From: Deltaproteobacteria bacterium
GTDB taxonomy: Bacteria > Desulfobacterota > Binatia > HRBIN30 > JACQVA1
Direction of reading: 5' to 3'
NCBI GenBank assembly: GCA_016210005.1
Contig: JACQVA010000256.1
Span: 1-64,000 of the forward strand
Length of the DNA stretch: 64,000 nt
Shown here piece after piece: positions 17,501 through 26,909 of this stretch; within the stretch, counting starts at the first letter, position 1, and each line of letters begins with the position of its first letter. The position numbers and the translations under genes were made by a program. The notes beneath the pieces are model-generated. The model saw only the letters and a program-made list of their open reading frames with translations, did not search any database and was not told where the DNA came from.

Positions 17501-17764
17501 GCACGCTTTCCTACGACGCCCAGCGGGGTTTGCGCAAGGCCAAGCGCGGCCTCGGCGCGCGCTATGCGGACAAAGGGCCGGAGCCCTCGAAGTGGCGGAA
17601 GGAGATGCTCGGTTTCTTCATCGACCCCCGTGATCTCGTCGATGTCCGGTTGCATTTCCCTGACTCCGCGTCTCCGTGTGAGCATGCCGTGTTGAATCGT
17701 TGCCGGCGAACTGATGGCCTTGACCCAGGCGATTCCCGGCGCGGCGACGGTACGCAGAAATCTG
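17501..17764. other. 264-nt gap upstream of fabD with a possible coding relic
   Basis: This must hold the fabD upstream region on the minus strand. On the plus strand a frame reads YDAQRGLRKAKRGLGARY then ADKGPEPSKWRKEMLGFFID and PRDLVDVRLHFPD, a coding-like mix of residues without a good start or ribosome site. It runs on antisense to hydantoinase B. I do not recognise it. It may be the remnant of a small gene or chance. Confidence 0.3.
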
Positions 17765-20041
17765 TCAACGTGCCGCGCCGGTGCGCGACTGCAGCTCCCC
17801 GAGTTGAGCCTCCAACTCGGCAATGCGCAGATCCTTGGGGTCCGGCATGAACACCTCGGTGATGTTGCCCGCCGGCATGCGCTGGCGCAGCGCGCCCTGG
17901 CCAGCATACACCACGGTGTCGTCATCCCACGATCCATAGTACGGGATCTCCATGGGCGGTTCTGCGGTCGCCCACTGCTTGACGAACTCGGCGTACGGCT
18001 GGCCGCGCCGCCGCCGCGCCATGCGCTCGGCCGCGCGCGCAGCGCAGGTGGCGTCCTCGTCCACCACCAGCGTCTCCTGGTCGTACACCACGCAGTAGAT
18101 CGCCCGCGCCGACTCGTGTGAGATCAGTTCCTCGCTCAGATCCTTCATCACCAGTGCCGGCTCCCGCTCCAGCACGTCACCATAGCCGGCGCCGGCGCCC
18201 TGACAGGTCATGTAGATCTCACCCTCGCGCGCCAGCTCGAACGCCATGCCCGCATCCTGGCTGAGGTACTGCCCGCCGGGAATCGGCCGTTCGTTCATCA
18301 GCCGCACGATGTCGAAAGGAAAGGCGGTGCCGTGTTGCGCGAGGTAGTCGAAGACGTTGACGCCCTTGACCTTGGCGACCGGATAAGCCGGGCAACCGTA
18401 GCCGCCGAACAGCGGCGGGGCGGAGCAGAACCACGACCCCGACTGGGCGGTCATGAAGCCCCACATCGCGCTGCCGCGCACTGCCACCATCTGCTCGTAG
18501 CCGAGGCCGCCGCGGTACTTGCCCCAGCCGACGCGGTCGCGCGCCAGCTGCTGGGCGATCAGCCGCACCATCGGCAGCTCTTCCTCGTTCAGCTCCTGCT
18601 CGCCGGTGTCGCACATGTAGCCGAACAGCGGCGAGAGCGCGTGCTCACCGTCGCGGTTCTCGCGTGCCCCTTGGCCGTTGCCGTTGATGTCGGCGCAGAA
18701 GTTGCCGGTGACCTCGAAGTGCTGCGTCAGGCCGCCGTAAACGAAGGTGGCCGGCTGGTTGTACTGCGAGGCAATGATGTTGGTGTAGCGCTTCGGCACG
18801 CTGTAGCAGAACTTCGCCAACGCCAGGCTGAAAAGCGTGATCAGGCGGAATAGCGGCAGCAGACTCATCGCGTTGGGGGCCTCGACCGAGGCATCGATCA
18901 GCGAGTTTGAATCACTGACGAAATCGACCGGCGCGATCACCGCCTGATTGTGCGGCAGGTCCGGCCAGATGTTCTGTAGCAGCGTGGTCAGCAGTGCGAT
19001 CTTCGCCGGCGCGATGACGGCGTTGATGGAGCGGTTGGTAAACTGCGGCGCCGTGCCGCGGAAGTCAGCAGTGATCTGCTCACCTCTGACGGTGAGAGTG
19101 ACGCTGATCTTGATGAGGGCGTTCTCGCGCAGCGTGGAATCCAGCCAGCTGACCGCGCGTACGGTGCCGTCGGGCATCGCCGCGATGCGGCGGCGAACTT
19201 CCGCCTCGGTGTCCTCTAACGTCTGGCGCAACGTGGCGATGAGATACTCCCGGCCGAATTCGGCGCAGATGGCGTGCAGCCGATCGATCAGCCGAATGCA
19301 GGCATGCAGTTTGACCTTGAGGTCCTCGTACTGCAGCTTGGGATCGCGCACCGAGTTCTGCAGGAAGGTGAGCAGGTCACGCTTGATGCGGTAGTGCTCG
19401 ACGATCTTGAAGGGCGGCATCTTGAGCCCTTCGTCCCACTTGCTTTCCGCTTTCGCCGGCATACCGCCGGGCTCGCAGGCGCCGTTTTCTCCCTCGTGAA
19501 TCGTGGACGACACCCAGCCGATCAGCTCGCCATCGGCGAATACGGGCATGATCAGGCTCTGATCGGTGTTGTGGACACCGCCGTAACGGGAATCGTTGTG
19601 AATGAAGCCGTCGCCGTCGCGTACGCCCACCGTCGGCTCGTCGCTCCAATACTGCTTGACGAACTTGAGCGGATAGTGACAGACGCCGGCGAAGCCGACG
19701 ATGCCGCGCGGGCCGATCATGGCCAAGTCGCCGGCGGCGGTGAAGACCGCGGTGACCAGATCGCCCCACTTGGCGCCGGGGGCCGCGCCCATCTGCTCGA
19801 CCATGGTGAAGCTCTCAGAGAGCGCGGCGTCGAGGCGGCCGCGCACCTGCTGCAAACGGTGCGGATCGGGACGGTGCCGCAGAATCGCGTCTTCGGCGGC
19901 GGTGCGCGGCGCGAGGCGATGCTCGCGCATGATCTCCGGGTCGGGGCCGTAGAACAGTTTGTGCGTATCGATAAACGCGCGCAGCAGTTGCTGCTCTTCC
20001 GCACTCAACTCGCTGGGCGGCGCGCCCGGTTCCAGGCTCAT
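17765..20041 (-). CDS. hydantoinase B/oxoprolinase family protein, acetone-carboxylase-alpha-like
   Basis: 758 aa. HyuB-family architecture: an N-terminal half with HNDSRYGGVHNTDQSL and a STIHEGENG segment, and the glycine-rich YNQPATFVYGGLTQHFEV and RGGLGYEQMVAVRGS later. The length exceeds typical HyuB (about 520-600 aa) and is closer to acetone/acetophenone carboxylase alpha subunits (about 750-780 aa). Those enzymes need an ATP-using HyuA-type partner, which is not in this neighbourhood. The only close neighbour is the SDR 9 nt upstream. Substrate is unknown; a role in ketone or hydroxy-acid metabolism is inference. Confidence 0.8.
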   Translation of the reverse strand: MSLEPGAPPSELSAEEQQLLRAFIDTHKLFYGPDPEIMREHRLAPRTAAEDAILRHRPDPHRLQQVRGRLDAALSESFTMVEQMGAAPGAKWGDLVTAVFTAAGDLAMIGPRGIVGFAGVCHYPLKFVKQYWSDEPTVGVRDGDGFIHNDSRYGGVHNTDQSLIMPVFADGELIGWVSSTIHEGENGACEPGGMPAKAESKWDEGLKMPPFKIVEHYRIKRDLLTFLQNSVRDPKLQYEDLKVKLHACIRLIDRLHAICAEFGREYLIATLRQTLEDTEAEVRRRIAAMPDGTVRAVSWLDSTLRENALIKISVTLTVRGEQITADFRGTAPQFTNRSINAVIAPAKIALLTTLLQNIWPDLPHNQAVIAPVDFVSDSNSLIDASVEAPNAMSLLPLFRLITLFSLALAKFCYSVPKRYTNIIASQYNQPATFVYGGLTQHFEVTGNFCADINGNGQGARENRDGEHALSPLFGYMCDTGEQELNEEELPMVRLIAQQLARDRVGWGKYRGGLGYEQMVAVRGSAMWGFMTAQSGSWFCSAPPLFGGYGCPAYPVAKVKGVNVFDYLAQHGTAFPFDIVRLMNERPIPGGQYLSQDAGMAFELAREGEIYMTCQGAGAGYGDVLEREPALVMKDLSEELISHESARAIYCVVYDQETLVVDEDATCAARAAERMARRRRGQPYAEFVKQWATAEPPMEIPYYGSWDDDTVVYAGQGALRQRMPAGNITEVFMPDPKDLRIAELEAQLGELQSRTGAAR

Positions 20042-20050
20042 GGCCGGCCT

Positions 20051-20953
20051 CTAGTCGAGCTCTTGCCCGTCCATGCCGGCGTTCTTGCGCGCTTGCCGCA
20101 CCAAATCGGCCACGATCGGCCCCAGCGTCGTCGGGTCCTCCACCGGTTTGGCGACCGGGCCGCGGTGCCAGCCCTCGGCGATGCCCAGCAGGGTGCCGGT
20201 AGCCTCGAAGACCTTGCCGGTGACGGTGGCCGATTCGGCGCTGGCAAGCCAAGTCACTATCGGTGCGATCCAGCGCGGGTGGAGCGCGGCCTTGGCCGCC
20301 TCGTCGCCGCGTCCCATGGCGAGATCTTCCGTCATCCGCGTCAGCGCCCCGGGAGCGACGGCGTTGACGGTGATGCCATAGCGGCGCAGTTCACGGGCGG
20401 CGATGACGGTGAAGGCGGCAATGCCGGCCTTGGCCGCGCCGTAGTTGGTCTGGCCGGGGTTGCCGTAGATGCCGGATACCGAGGTAGTGTTGATGATGCG
20501 GGCGTCCACTGGCTTGCCGGCTTTAGCCTGATCGCGCCAGTAGGCGGCGGCGAAGTGGGCGGGGGCAAAGGTGCCCTTCAGATGCACCTTGATGACAGCA
20601 TCCCACTCGGCTTCGGTCATGTTGACGAGCATGCGGTCGCGTAGGATGCCGGCGTTGTTCACCAGCACGTCCAGGCGGCCGAAGCTAGTGATGGCTTGCC
20701 GGATCATGCTTTCGGCCCCGGCCCAATCGCTGATGTCATCGCCGTTAGCGGCGGCCTCGCCGCCGGCAGCCTTGATTTCGTCTACCACCTCGCTGGCCGG
20801 CCCCAGCGAGGCGCCGGTGCCGTCGCGGGCCCCACCCAGGTCGTTGACGATCACCCGCGCACCGTGCGCGGCCAGCATCAGTGCGTGCTCGCGGCCGATA
20901 CCGCGCCCGGCGCCGGTGACGATGGCGACTCGCCCTTCGCATAGCTTGCTCAT
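20051..20953 (-). CDS. SDR family oxidoreductase, MFE-2 3-hydroxyacyl-CoA dehydrogenase-like
   Basis: 300 aa. Classical SDR motifs: TGAGRGIG for NAD(P) binding, NNAG, and the Ser-Tyr-Lys catalytic set in TSVSGIYGNPGQTNYGAAKAG (longer stretch around residues 164-184). The VNDLGGARDG segment after the first strand resembles dehydrogenase domains of peroxisomal multifunctional enzyme 2, suggesting acyl-CoA or keto substrates. A very good ribosome site (GAGGAGGG) precedes the ATG. It is followed at 9 nt by the hydantoinase B gene, so the two form an operon. Confidence 0.85.
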   Translation of the reverse strand: MSKLCEGRVAIVTGAGRGIGREHALMLAAHGARVIVNDLGGARDGTGASLGPASEVVDEIKAAGGEAAANGDDISDWAGAESMIRQAITSFGRLDVLVNNAGILRDRMLVNMTEAEWDAVIKVHLKGTFAPAHFAAAYWRDQAKAGKPVDARIINTTSVSGIYGNPGQTNYGAAKAGIAAFTVIAARELRRYGITVNAVAPGALTRMTEDLAMGRGDEAAKAALHPRWIAPIVTWLASAESATVTGKVFEATGTLLGIAEGWHRGPVAKPVEDPTTLGPIVADLVRQARKNAGMDGQELD

Positions 20954-21079
20954 TGAGAACCCTCCTCGCGCTCTGGCTGCCGGACTCGGCGTTGAAGTCC
21001 GGTCTGGACCTGTGGCTTACGCCAGGCTCGCAAGCGAATCAATGCCTTCGCCCTGGAGGCGCGGAGCACGAGAGCGCGG

Positions 21080-21682
21080 CTACTCGATCAACGGGCGTGT
21101 GCTGAACACGCCGCCGTGGTGCTCGACCACGATAATGCCGGCGTTGGCGGTTGCCAACACTTGTTCCCAACACCCGGTGATGTGGGCTTCTATCGCCATG
21201 AGGACGCCGGCGTGAGCCACGACCACGACATCTTGCGCGGGGTAAACGCTGGCCAGGCGCAGCAGGGCCGGCACGACCCGGCGCTGCACGTCGGTGAGCG
21301 CCTCTCCGCCCGGCGGCCGCCATTCCCAGCGCCGCTGCGGGTTGAATGCCGGGTCCTGCAGCGCGACGTCGTAGGGCTGGCCCATCAGTTGTCCCATGTG
21401 CTGCTCGCGCACTTCGGGGTCGATCGACAGTGGCAGGGCGAGCTCGGCGGCAATGATCTCGCCGGTCTCGCGGGCACGGGCATAGGGGCTGGCGACGACG
21501 CGGATCGGGGCGAACTGCGCGTGAATGCGCTCAGCGGCGTTGCGCGCCTGCGCCCGCCCATTGTCGGTCAGCGGCACCTCAGTCGAGTGCGTAAAGCGGC
21601 GGTCGCGATTGCCCTCGCTCTCACCGTGGCGCACCCAAATCAGCCGGCCGGCGCCATCGCCGCTGCGCTGCCTCAGGCTCAT
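21080..21682 (-). CDS. histidine phosphatase family protein (PGM-like)
   Basis: 200 aa. The catalytic RHGESEGN motif is near residues 17-24, ASPYARARET follows, and the second catalytic His is in VVVAHAGVL near 160. These enzymes use a phospho-His intermediate; substrates range from sugar phosphates to nucleotides. The start ATG at 21682 overlaps the glgA stop (ATGA), so the phosphatase is translationally coupled to glycogen synthase. That hints at a sugar-phosphate or ADP-sugar related role. Confidence 0.88.
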   Translation of the reverse strand: MSLRQRSGDGAGRLIWVRHGESEGNRDRRFTHSTEVPLTDNGRAQARNAAERIHAQFAPIRVVASPYARARETGEIIAAELALPLSIDPEVREQHMGQLMGQPYDVALQDPAFNPQRRWEWRPPGGEALTDVQRRVVPALLRLASVYPAQDVVVVAHAGVLMAIEAHITGCWEQVLATANAGIIVVEHHGGVFSTRPLIE

Positions 21683-23124
21683 CGGCCGAGCAACCCGCGG
21701 TAGAGTTGGAGGTACTGCTGGGCGCTGCGCGCCCACGAAAAGTCTGCCGCCATCGCGTTCTGCATCAGTATTCGCCATTGCGCCGGCCGGCGGTAGCAGC
21801 TCAGCGCGCGGCCGAGGCAGTCGAGCAAGGCCGGCACGCTGTAGTCGCTGAACTTGAAGCCGGTGCCGGTGCCGGCCGCCGGTTCGAACTCACTGATGGT
21901 GTCGTCGAGCCCGCCGGTGGCCCGTACCACCGGGATGGTGCCGTAGCGCAGGCTGTAGATCTGGTTGAGCCCGCAAGGCTCGTAGCGCGACGGCATCAGG
22001 AACATGTCGGCCCCGGCTTCGATCTGGTGGGCGATGGTGTTGTCAAAGGCGATCCGCACGCCCACCTGCTTGGCGAAGCGCCGGCCGAGAGCAGCAAGCA
22101 GGTCCTGGTACTGGGCGTCGCCGCTGCCCAGCACCACCAGTTGGAGCTTGCGCCGCAGTAGCACGGGCAGGGCCTCGGCAAGCAGGTCGAAGCCCTTCTG
22201 TGCCGCCAGCCGCGAGACGATGCCGAGCAGCGGTCGCTTGGGTTCAACCGGCAGGCCGAACAGCCGCTGCAGGTCGGCTTTGCAGGCGGCCTTGCCGGCG
22301 AGGTCATTGGCGCTGTAGCGGGCGGCGATATGCGGGTCGTGCTCGGGACTCCACTCGCGGTAGTCAACCCCATTGAGGATCCCGGTCAGCGCCCGGCGGC
22401 GCGCGCGCAGCACGCCAGCGAGTCCGTGGCCGAATTCTTCGGTCTGGATCTCCTCGGCATACTTGCGGGAGACGGTGGTGAGGGCATCGGCGAACACCAT
22501 GCCGGCCTTGAGGTAATTGATCTTGCCATAGAACTCGAGTTGCTCAGGATTGTAGTAACGCCGGTCGAGAATGAGCAAGTGCCAGTCGGCGTTCCAGAAC
22601 AGGCCTTGGTAGGCGAGGTTGTGGATGGTGAGGACGGTCTTGGTGGCGGCCAGCGTGGGATAGCGGGCGGCGTCTGCCCGCAGGAAGGCCGGGGCGAGCG
22701 CGGTCTGCCAGTCGTGACAGTGCAACACCGCGGGTGCGCCCAGGTGTGCGGCAATCGCCAAGACGGCGCGAGCGAAGAAGGCGAAGCGTTCGGCGTTGTC
22801 GAGGAAGTCGCCCGCGGCGGTGCCGTAGAGGCCGTCGCGATCGAAATAGGCATCGGCGCAAGGCAGATACACCGGCACGGCGCCGGCCAGTTTGGTGGTG
22901 AGGATCTCGACGCTGACTTCGCGGTTGCCCACCGGCACGGTGATCGACCAGCCCGCCGGTTGCAGCCCGAAGCGCTCGCGGTTGATCGCGCGATAGGCGG
23001 GTAGGACCACGGTGACGTCGGCACCGGCGGCTTGCAAGACGCCGGGCAGGGCGCCGGCGACATCAGCCAAGCCCCCGGTCTTGGCCAGCGGTACGGCCTC
23101 GGAGGCCGCCATCAGAACCTTCAT
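21679..23124 (-). CDS. glgA: glycogen synthase (ADP-glucose, GT5)
   Basis: 481 aa, standard length. It extends alpha-1,4-glucan from ADP-glucose. The N-terminal KTGGLADVAGALP loop (about residues 15-27, Lys for ADP-glucose) and the C-terminal EPCGLNQIYSLRYG motif are diagnostic. The start ATG at 23124 (MKVLMAASEAVPLAK) matches the family; an upstream extension does not. It follows the second galT gene at 23 nt and is coupled to a phosphatase, making a galT-glgA-phosphatase operon. Confidence 0.95.
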   Translation of the reverse strand: MKVLMAASEAVPLAKTGGLADVAGALPGVLQAAGADVTVVLPAYRAINRERFGLQPAGWSITVPVGNREVSVEILTTKLAGAVPVYLPCADAYFDRDGLYGTAAGDFLDNAERFAFFARAVLAIAAHLGAPAVLHCHDWQTALAPAFLRADAARYPTLAATKTVLTIHNLAYQGLFWNADWHLLILDRRYYNPEQLEFYGKINYLKAGMVFADALTTVSRKYAEEIQTEEFGHGLAGVLRARRRALTGILNGVDYREWSPEHDPHIAARYSANDLAGKAACKADLQRLFGLPVEPKRPLLGIVSRLAAQKGFDLLAEALPVLLRRKLQLVVLGSGDAQYQDLLAALGRRFAKQVGVRIAFDNTIAHQIEAGADMFLMPSRYEPCGLNQIYSLRYGTIPVVRATGGLDDTISEFEPAAGTGTGFKFSDYSVPALLDCLGRALSCYRRPAQWRILMQNAMAADFSWARSAQQYLQLYRGLLGR

Positions 23125-23147
23125 TGTCTGTGGCTGAGCAATCGCGG

Positions 23148-24149
23148 CTACGACTCGCCGGCCTCGCGCAGCGCGCGGGCCGCCTCCTCGGGCGGTGTCG
23201 GGTTGATGTAGAAGCCGGTGCCCCACTCGAAGCCGGCGACCTTGGTCAGCTTGGGGATGATCTCGAGGTGCCAGTGGTAATAGCCGGAGTCGCTGTCTTG
23301 CAGGGGCAGCGAGTGAATCATGTAATTGAACGGCGGCCGGTCGAGCACGCGATTGAGGCGGCGCAAGGCGTCGCGCAGTGCTTGCGCCAAGTGATGGTAC
23401 TCGTACTTGGTAGCGTTCTCGAAGGCCGCACCGTGCTGCTTGGGGAGGATCCAGGTCTCCAACGGAAAGCGCGGCGCAAACGGGCAGACGGTGATAAAGT
23501 CGGCGTTTTCGGCGACCAGGCGCACGCCGCTCTCGGTCTCCTGGCGCACGATGTCACAGAAGACGCAGCGCTCCTTGTATTGGAAGTACTCGCGCGCCCC
23601 TTGCAGCTCCTCGGCGACGTTGAGCGGCACGATCGGCAGGGCGATCAGCTGCGAGTGTGAATGCTCCAGGCTGGCGCCGGCCTCGGCGCCGTGGTTCTTG
23701 AAGATCAGGATGAAGCGGAAGCGCCGGTCCTTGCGCAGGTCGAGGATCCGGTCCCGGTACGCCCACAGCACTTCCTCCACCTGCGCCACCTGCAAGTCGG
23801 CGAGATGGCTATCGTGGTCGGGGGTTTCGATCACCACCTCGTGAGCTCCCAAGCCGTTCATGAGGTCGTACAGGCCCTCGCCGTGGCGGCCGAGTTCGCC
23901 CTCGATGCGCAATGCCGGGAACTTGTTGGGGACCACCCGCACGCTCCAGCCGGCGGTGTCGGGGCCGTTGCCGTTGCTGCGGTAGGCAAGCACCTCCGGC
24001 GGGGTTTCCAGCTCGTGTCCGGCACAAAAGCCGCACGGGCCGCCGCGGCGCGCATCGCCGCCATGGGTGAAATCGTGCGGGCGCTTGCTGCGTTCGGTGG
24101 CAATGATCACCCACCGTCCCATCACCGGGTCTTTGCGAAGCTCGGGCAT
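23148..24149 (-). CDS. galT: galactose-1-phosphate uridylyltransferase family protein (paralog 2)
   Basis: 333 aa. The active-site motif is HSHSQ (163-167), the canonical HxHxQ of GalT-type transferases. Metal-site elements GPCGFCAGH and KERCVFC and the ETPDH motif are intact. The start is ATG at 24149; the frame's TTG two codons earlier is unlikely. It precedes glgA, so it may supply or recycle hexose-1-phosphate for glucan synthesis; ADP-glucose phosphorylase-like activity is an alternative. The paralog at 3888-4910 has His instead of the final Gln. Confidence 0.88.
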   Translation of the reverse strand: MPELRKDPVMGRWVIIATERSKRPHDFTHGGDARRGGPCGFCAGHELETPPEVLAYRSNGNGPDTAGWSVRVVPNKFPALRIEGELGRHGEGLYDLMNGLGAHEVVIETPDHDSHLADLQVAQVEEVLWAYRDRILDLRKDRRFRFILIFKNHGAEAGASLEHSHSQLIALPIVPLNVAEELQGAREYFQYKERCVFCDIVRQETESGVRLVAENADFITVCPFAPRFPLETWILPKQHGAAFENATKYEYHHLAQALRDALRRLNRVLDRPPFNYMIHSLPLQDSDSGYYHWHLEIIPKLTKVAGFEWGTGFYINPTPPEEAARALREAGES

Positions 24150-24278
24150 ACTCAACCAATATTCCGTATCAGGCGCGGGCGAGCAAGCTGTTCTAGGAGA
24201 GCGGACGAAGACGCGGAGCAGCAGCGGTCGGCCCCGCCGCTATCCCGGGAAAGCAGCCGCGGGGGTGTGGACGGCCGA

Positions 24279-26711
24279 TCACGAGGCCGCGGCACGCAGG
24301 CGCTGGCTGCCGGCCTCGCTGTCGCTGGCCTCGAGTGCCAGGGCGAGCACTTCGTCGAGCGTATCGACGAAGTGGAAAGTCATCTCCTTGCGTGCCGACT
24401 CGGGCACATCTTCGAGGTCGGTTTCGTTGCGCTTGGGCAGGATTACGGTGGTGATGCCGGCGCGGCGGGCGCCGAGCACCTTTTCCTTCACGCCGCCGAC
24501 CGGCAGCACCTTGCCGCGCAAGGTGATCTCGCCGGTCATGGCGAGGTCGTGGCGCGCCAGGCGCCCGGTCAGCAGCGAGGCCAGTGCGGTGGCGATCGTC
24601 ACGCCCGCCGACGGCCCGTCCTTGGGCACGGCACCGGCGGGCACGTGGATGTGCAAGTCGAGGTTTTCGAAGAAGTCGGCCGCCAAGCCGTAGCGCTCGG
24701 CGCGGCTGCGGACGTGGCTGAGGGCGGCTTGCGCCGATTCCTTCATCACTTCGCCCAAGTGGCCGGTCAGCGTCAGCCCTTTCTTGCCGGTCATCTTGGT
24801 GGCTTCGATGAAGATGATGTCGCCGCCCATCGGCGTCCACACCAGCCCGACGGCGATGCCCGGTTCGTTGGTGCGCTCGGCGATTTCAGAAAAAAAGCGG
24901 CCGGGGCCGAGCAGCTCGCGGACTCTTTCCGTGGTGATGGTGGCGGGTTCGGTCTTGCCCTCGGTATAAGCCCGCGCGGTCTTGCGGCAGATACTGCCGA
25001 TCTCGCGCTCGAAGTTGCGCAGCCCGGCCTCGCGCGTGTAGTGGCGCACCAGCTGCACCAGCGCCTCGTCGCTGAACGTGATCTGTTCCAGCGCCAGGCC
25101 GTTTTCTTTCACTTGCTTGGGCAGCAAATGGCGGCGGGCGATCTCAAGCTTTTCCTCCTCGGTGTAGCCGAGCAGCTCGATCACCTCCATACGGTCGCGC
25201 AGCGGCGGCGGAATCGGTTCGAGCATATTGGCGGTGGTCACGAACATGACCTTGGAGAGATCAAACGGAACATCGAGGTAGTGATCCTGGAAGGTGTTGT
25301 TCTGCTCGGGATCGAGCACCTCCAACAGGGCCGAGGCCGGATCACCGCGGAAATCAGTCCCCAGCTTGTCGATCTCATCGAGCATGAACAGCGGGTTGTT
25401 GGAGCCGGCGGTGCGCAGGCCCTGAATGATGCGGCCGGGGCGGGAGCCGAGGGAGGTGCGGCGGTGGCCGCGCATCTCGGCTTCGTCACGAATGCCGCCG
25501 AGCGAAAGGCGGATGAACTTGCGGCCGAGGGCACGCGCGATCGACTTGCCGAGCGAGGTCTTGCCGACTCCCGGCGGGCCGACGAAGCAGAGGATTGGCC
25601 CCTTGGAGTCCTGCTTCAACTTGCGCACGGCGAGGAACTCCAAGATGCGGTCCTTGATCTTCTCGAGATCGAAGTGATCTTCATCGAGAATGCCGCGGGC
25701 GTGAACGATCTCGAGGTTGTCGGTGGTCGAGGCACTCCAGGGCAGGTTGACCAGCCACTCGATGTAGGTGCGCACGACAGAGTGTTCGGCCGACTCGGGC
25801 GGGATGATGCGCAAGCGCTCGAGTTCGTTCTCGCAGGCTTTGCGCGCCTCCTCCGGCATATTGGCCTGCTCCATCTTGGCGCGCATCTCCTCGATCTCGG
25901 CCGCACGCGGATCGCCTTCGCCGAGTTCCTTCTGGATCGCGCGCATCTGCTGGCGCAGGTAAAACTCCTTCTGGTTCTTCGACAGCTCCGACTGCACCTG
26001 GGTCTGGATCTTGTGCCCGAGCTCGAGCAGCTCGATCTCGCGGTTCAGGATCGCGGACAGGCGCTCCAGCCGTGCTCGCACCTCGAGGGTGCTGAGCAGC
26101 TCCTGCTTTTCCTCGATCGAAATGTTCAAGTTCGAGGCGATCAGGTCGGTGACCTTGCCCGGGTCCTTGATGTTCATGACCACGACCTGCAGCTCGTCGG
26201 GCAGGTAGGGGATCATGGAGACGAACTTGGCGAACTGGTTGACCATGTGCGCTTGCACCGCCTCCAGCTCCTTGGAGCCGTCGTGCAAGTCGCTGAGGTG
26301 GCGCACACGCGCGCGCATGTACGGGGTCAGCTGTAGGAACTCGGTGGTCTCGATTCGCCGCAGGCCCTGCACCAGAATGCGCACGCTGCCGTCGGGGTAC
26401 TTGAGCATCTTGAGGATGCGTCCGGCAGCTCCGCGGCCGAACAGCCCGGCCGGTTCCGGCGCTTCCTCCTCGGGGTTCTTTTGCGCGATCAGCGCGAGCA
26501 TGCGGTCGCTGGCGAGGGCTTCTTCCACCGCTTGCAGCGAGGGTCCGCGCGAGATCAGCAGGGGCACGATCGCAGATGGGAAGATCGCCACGCCGCGCAA
26601 AGGCAGCACCGGCAACTCCGTCGGCACGGCGATGCCGCTCAGGTCATCCTCGAAGCCGAAGAACCGCTGCTCTTTGATTTCGGTGATTTCCGTCTCTTCG
26701 CTTTCGCTCAT
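24279..26711 (-). CDS. lon: ATP-dependent Lon protease
   Basis: 810 aa, LonA type. An N-terminal substrate-binding LON domain (PVLPLRGVAIFPSAIVPL) and coiled coil precede the AAA+ module with Walker A GPPGVGKTS and Walker B FMLDEIDKL. The protease domain carries catalytic Ser in PKDGPSAGVT and Lys in GGVKEKVLGARRAG. It degrades misfolded and regulatory proteins in the cytoplasm. It diverges from the DUF2203 gene, with promoter-like boxes in the gap. Confidence 0.97.
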   Translation of the reverse strand: MSESEETEITEIKEQRFFGFEDDLSGIAVPTELPVLPLRGVAIFPSAIVPLLISRGPSLQAVEEALASDRMLALIAQKNPEEEAPEPAGLFGRGAAGRILKMLKYPDGSVRILVQGLRRIETTEFLQLTPYMRARVRHLSDLHDGSKELEAVQAHMVNQFAKFVSMIPYLPDELQVVVMNIKDPGKVTDLIASNLNISIEEKQELLSTLEVRARLERLSAILNREIELLELGHKIQTQVQSELSKNQKEFYLRQQMRAIQKELGEGDPRAAEIEEMRAKMEQANMPEEARKACENELERLRIIPPESAEHSVVRTYIEWLVNLPWSASTTDNLEIVHARGILDEDHFDLEKIKDRILEFLAVRKLKQDSKGPILCFVGPPGVGKTSLGKSIARALGRKFIRLSLGGIRDEAEMRGHRRTSLGSRPGRIIQGLRTAGSNNPLFMLDEIDKLGTDFRGDPASALLEVLDPEQNNTFQDHYLDVPFDLSKVMFVTTANMLEPIPPPLRDRMEVIELLGYTEEEKLEIARRHLLPKQVKENGLALEQITFSDEALVQLVRHYTREAGLRNFEREIGSICRKTARAYTEGKTEPATITTERVRELLGPGRFFSEIAERTNEPGIAVGLVWTPMGGDIIFIEATKMTGKKGLTLTGHLGEVMKESAQAALSHVRSRAERYGLAADFFENLDLHIHVPAGAVPKDGPSAGVTIATALASLLTGRLARHDLAMTGEITLRGKVLPVGGVKEKVLGARRAGITTVILPKRNETDLEDVPESARKEMTFHFVDTLDEVLALALEASDSEAGSQRLRAAAS

Positions 26712-26792
26712 GTTCTCACGACTCGGGTTTGGCCGGCGCGGTTACCGGCTCTCGTGCGCGGCGATCCGGCTCTCAGCTTTCGTTGCGGCGTG

Positions 26793-26821
26793 AATCTAGT
26801 ACACACCTGCTATGCGAACAA
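26793..26821 (-). promoter_or_regulatory. candidate promoter for lon
   Basis: On the minus strand: TTGTTC (26821-26816), 17-bp spacer, TAGATT (26798-26793, 4 of 6). The predicted start lies about 75 nt upstream of the lon ATG. No heat-shock (sigma-32) or CIRCE element was recognised. Confidence 0.35.
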
Positions 26822-26909
26822 GGGGGCAGCTTACGGTCGTGAAAGAGCGGCCGAGCCAGTTTGACTTAAGCCAAGTGGGCCGCTAGGGACGAACCACAAC
26901 TGGGCGAGG

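Noticed and set aside
23661-26336. 891-codon open frame on the plus strand
   Set aside because: Antisense to lon and galT, which have full catalytic motifs; no ribosome site and no recognisable domain.
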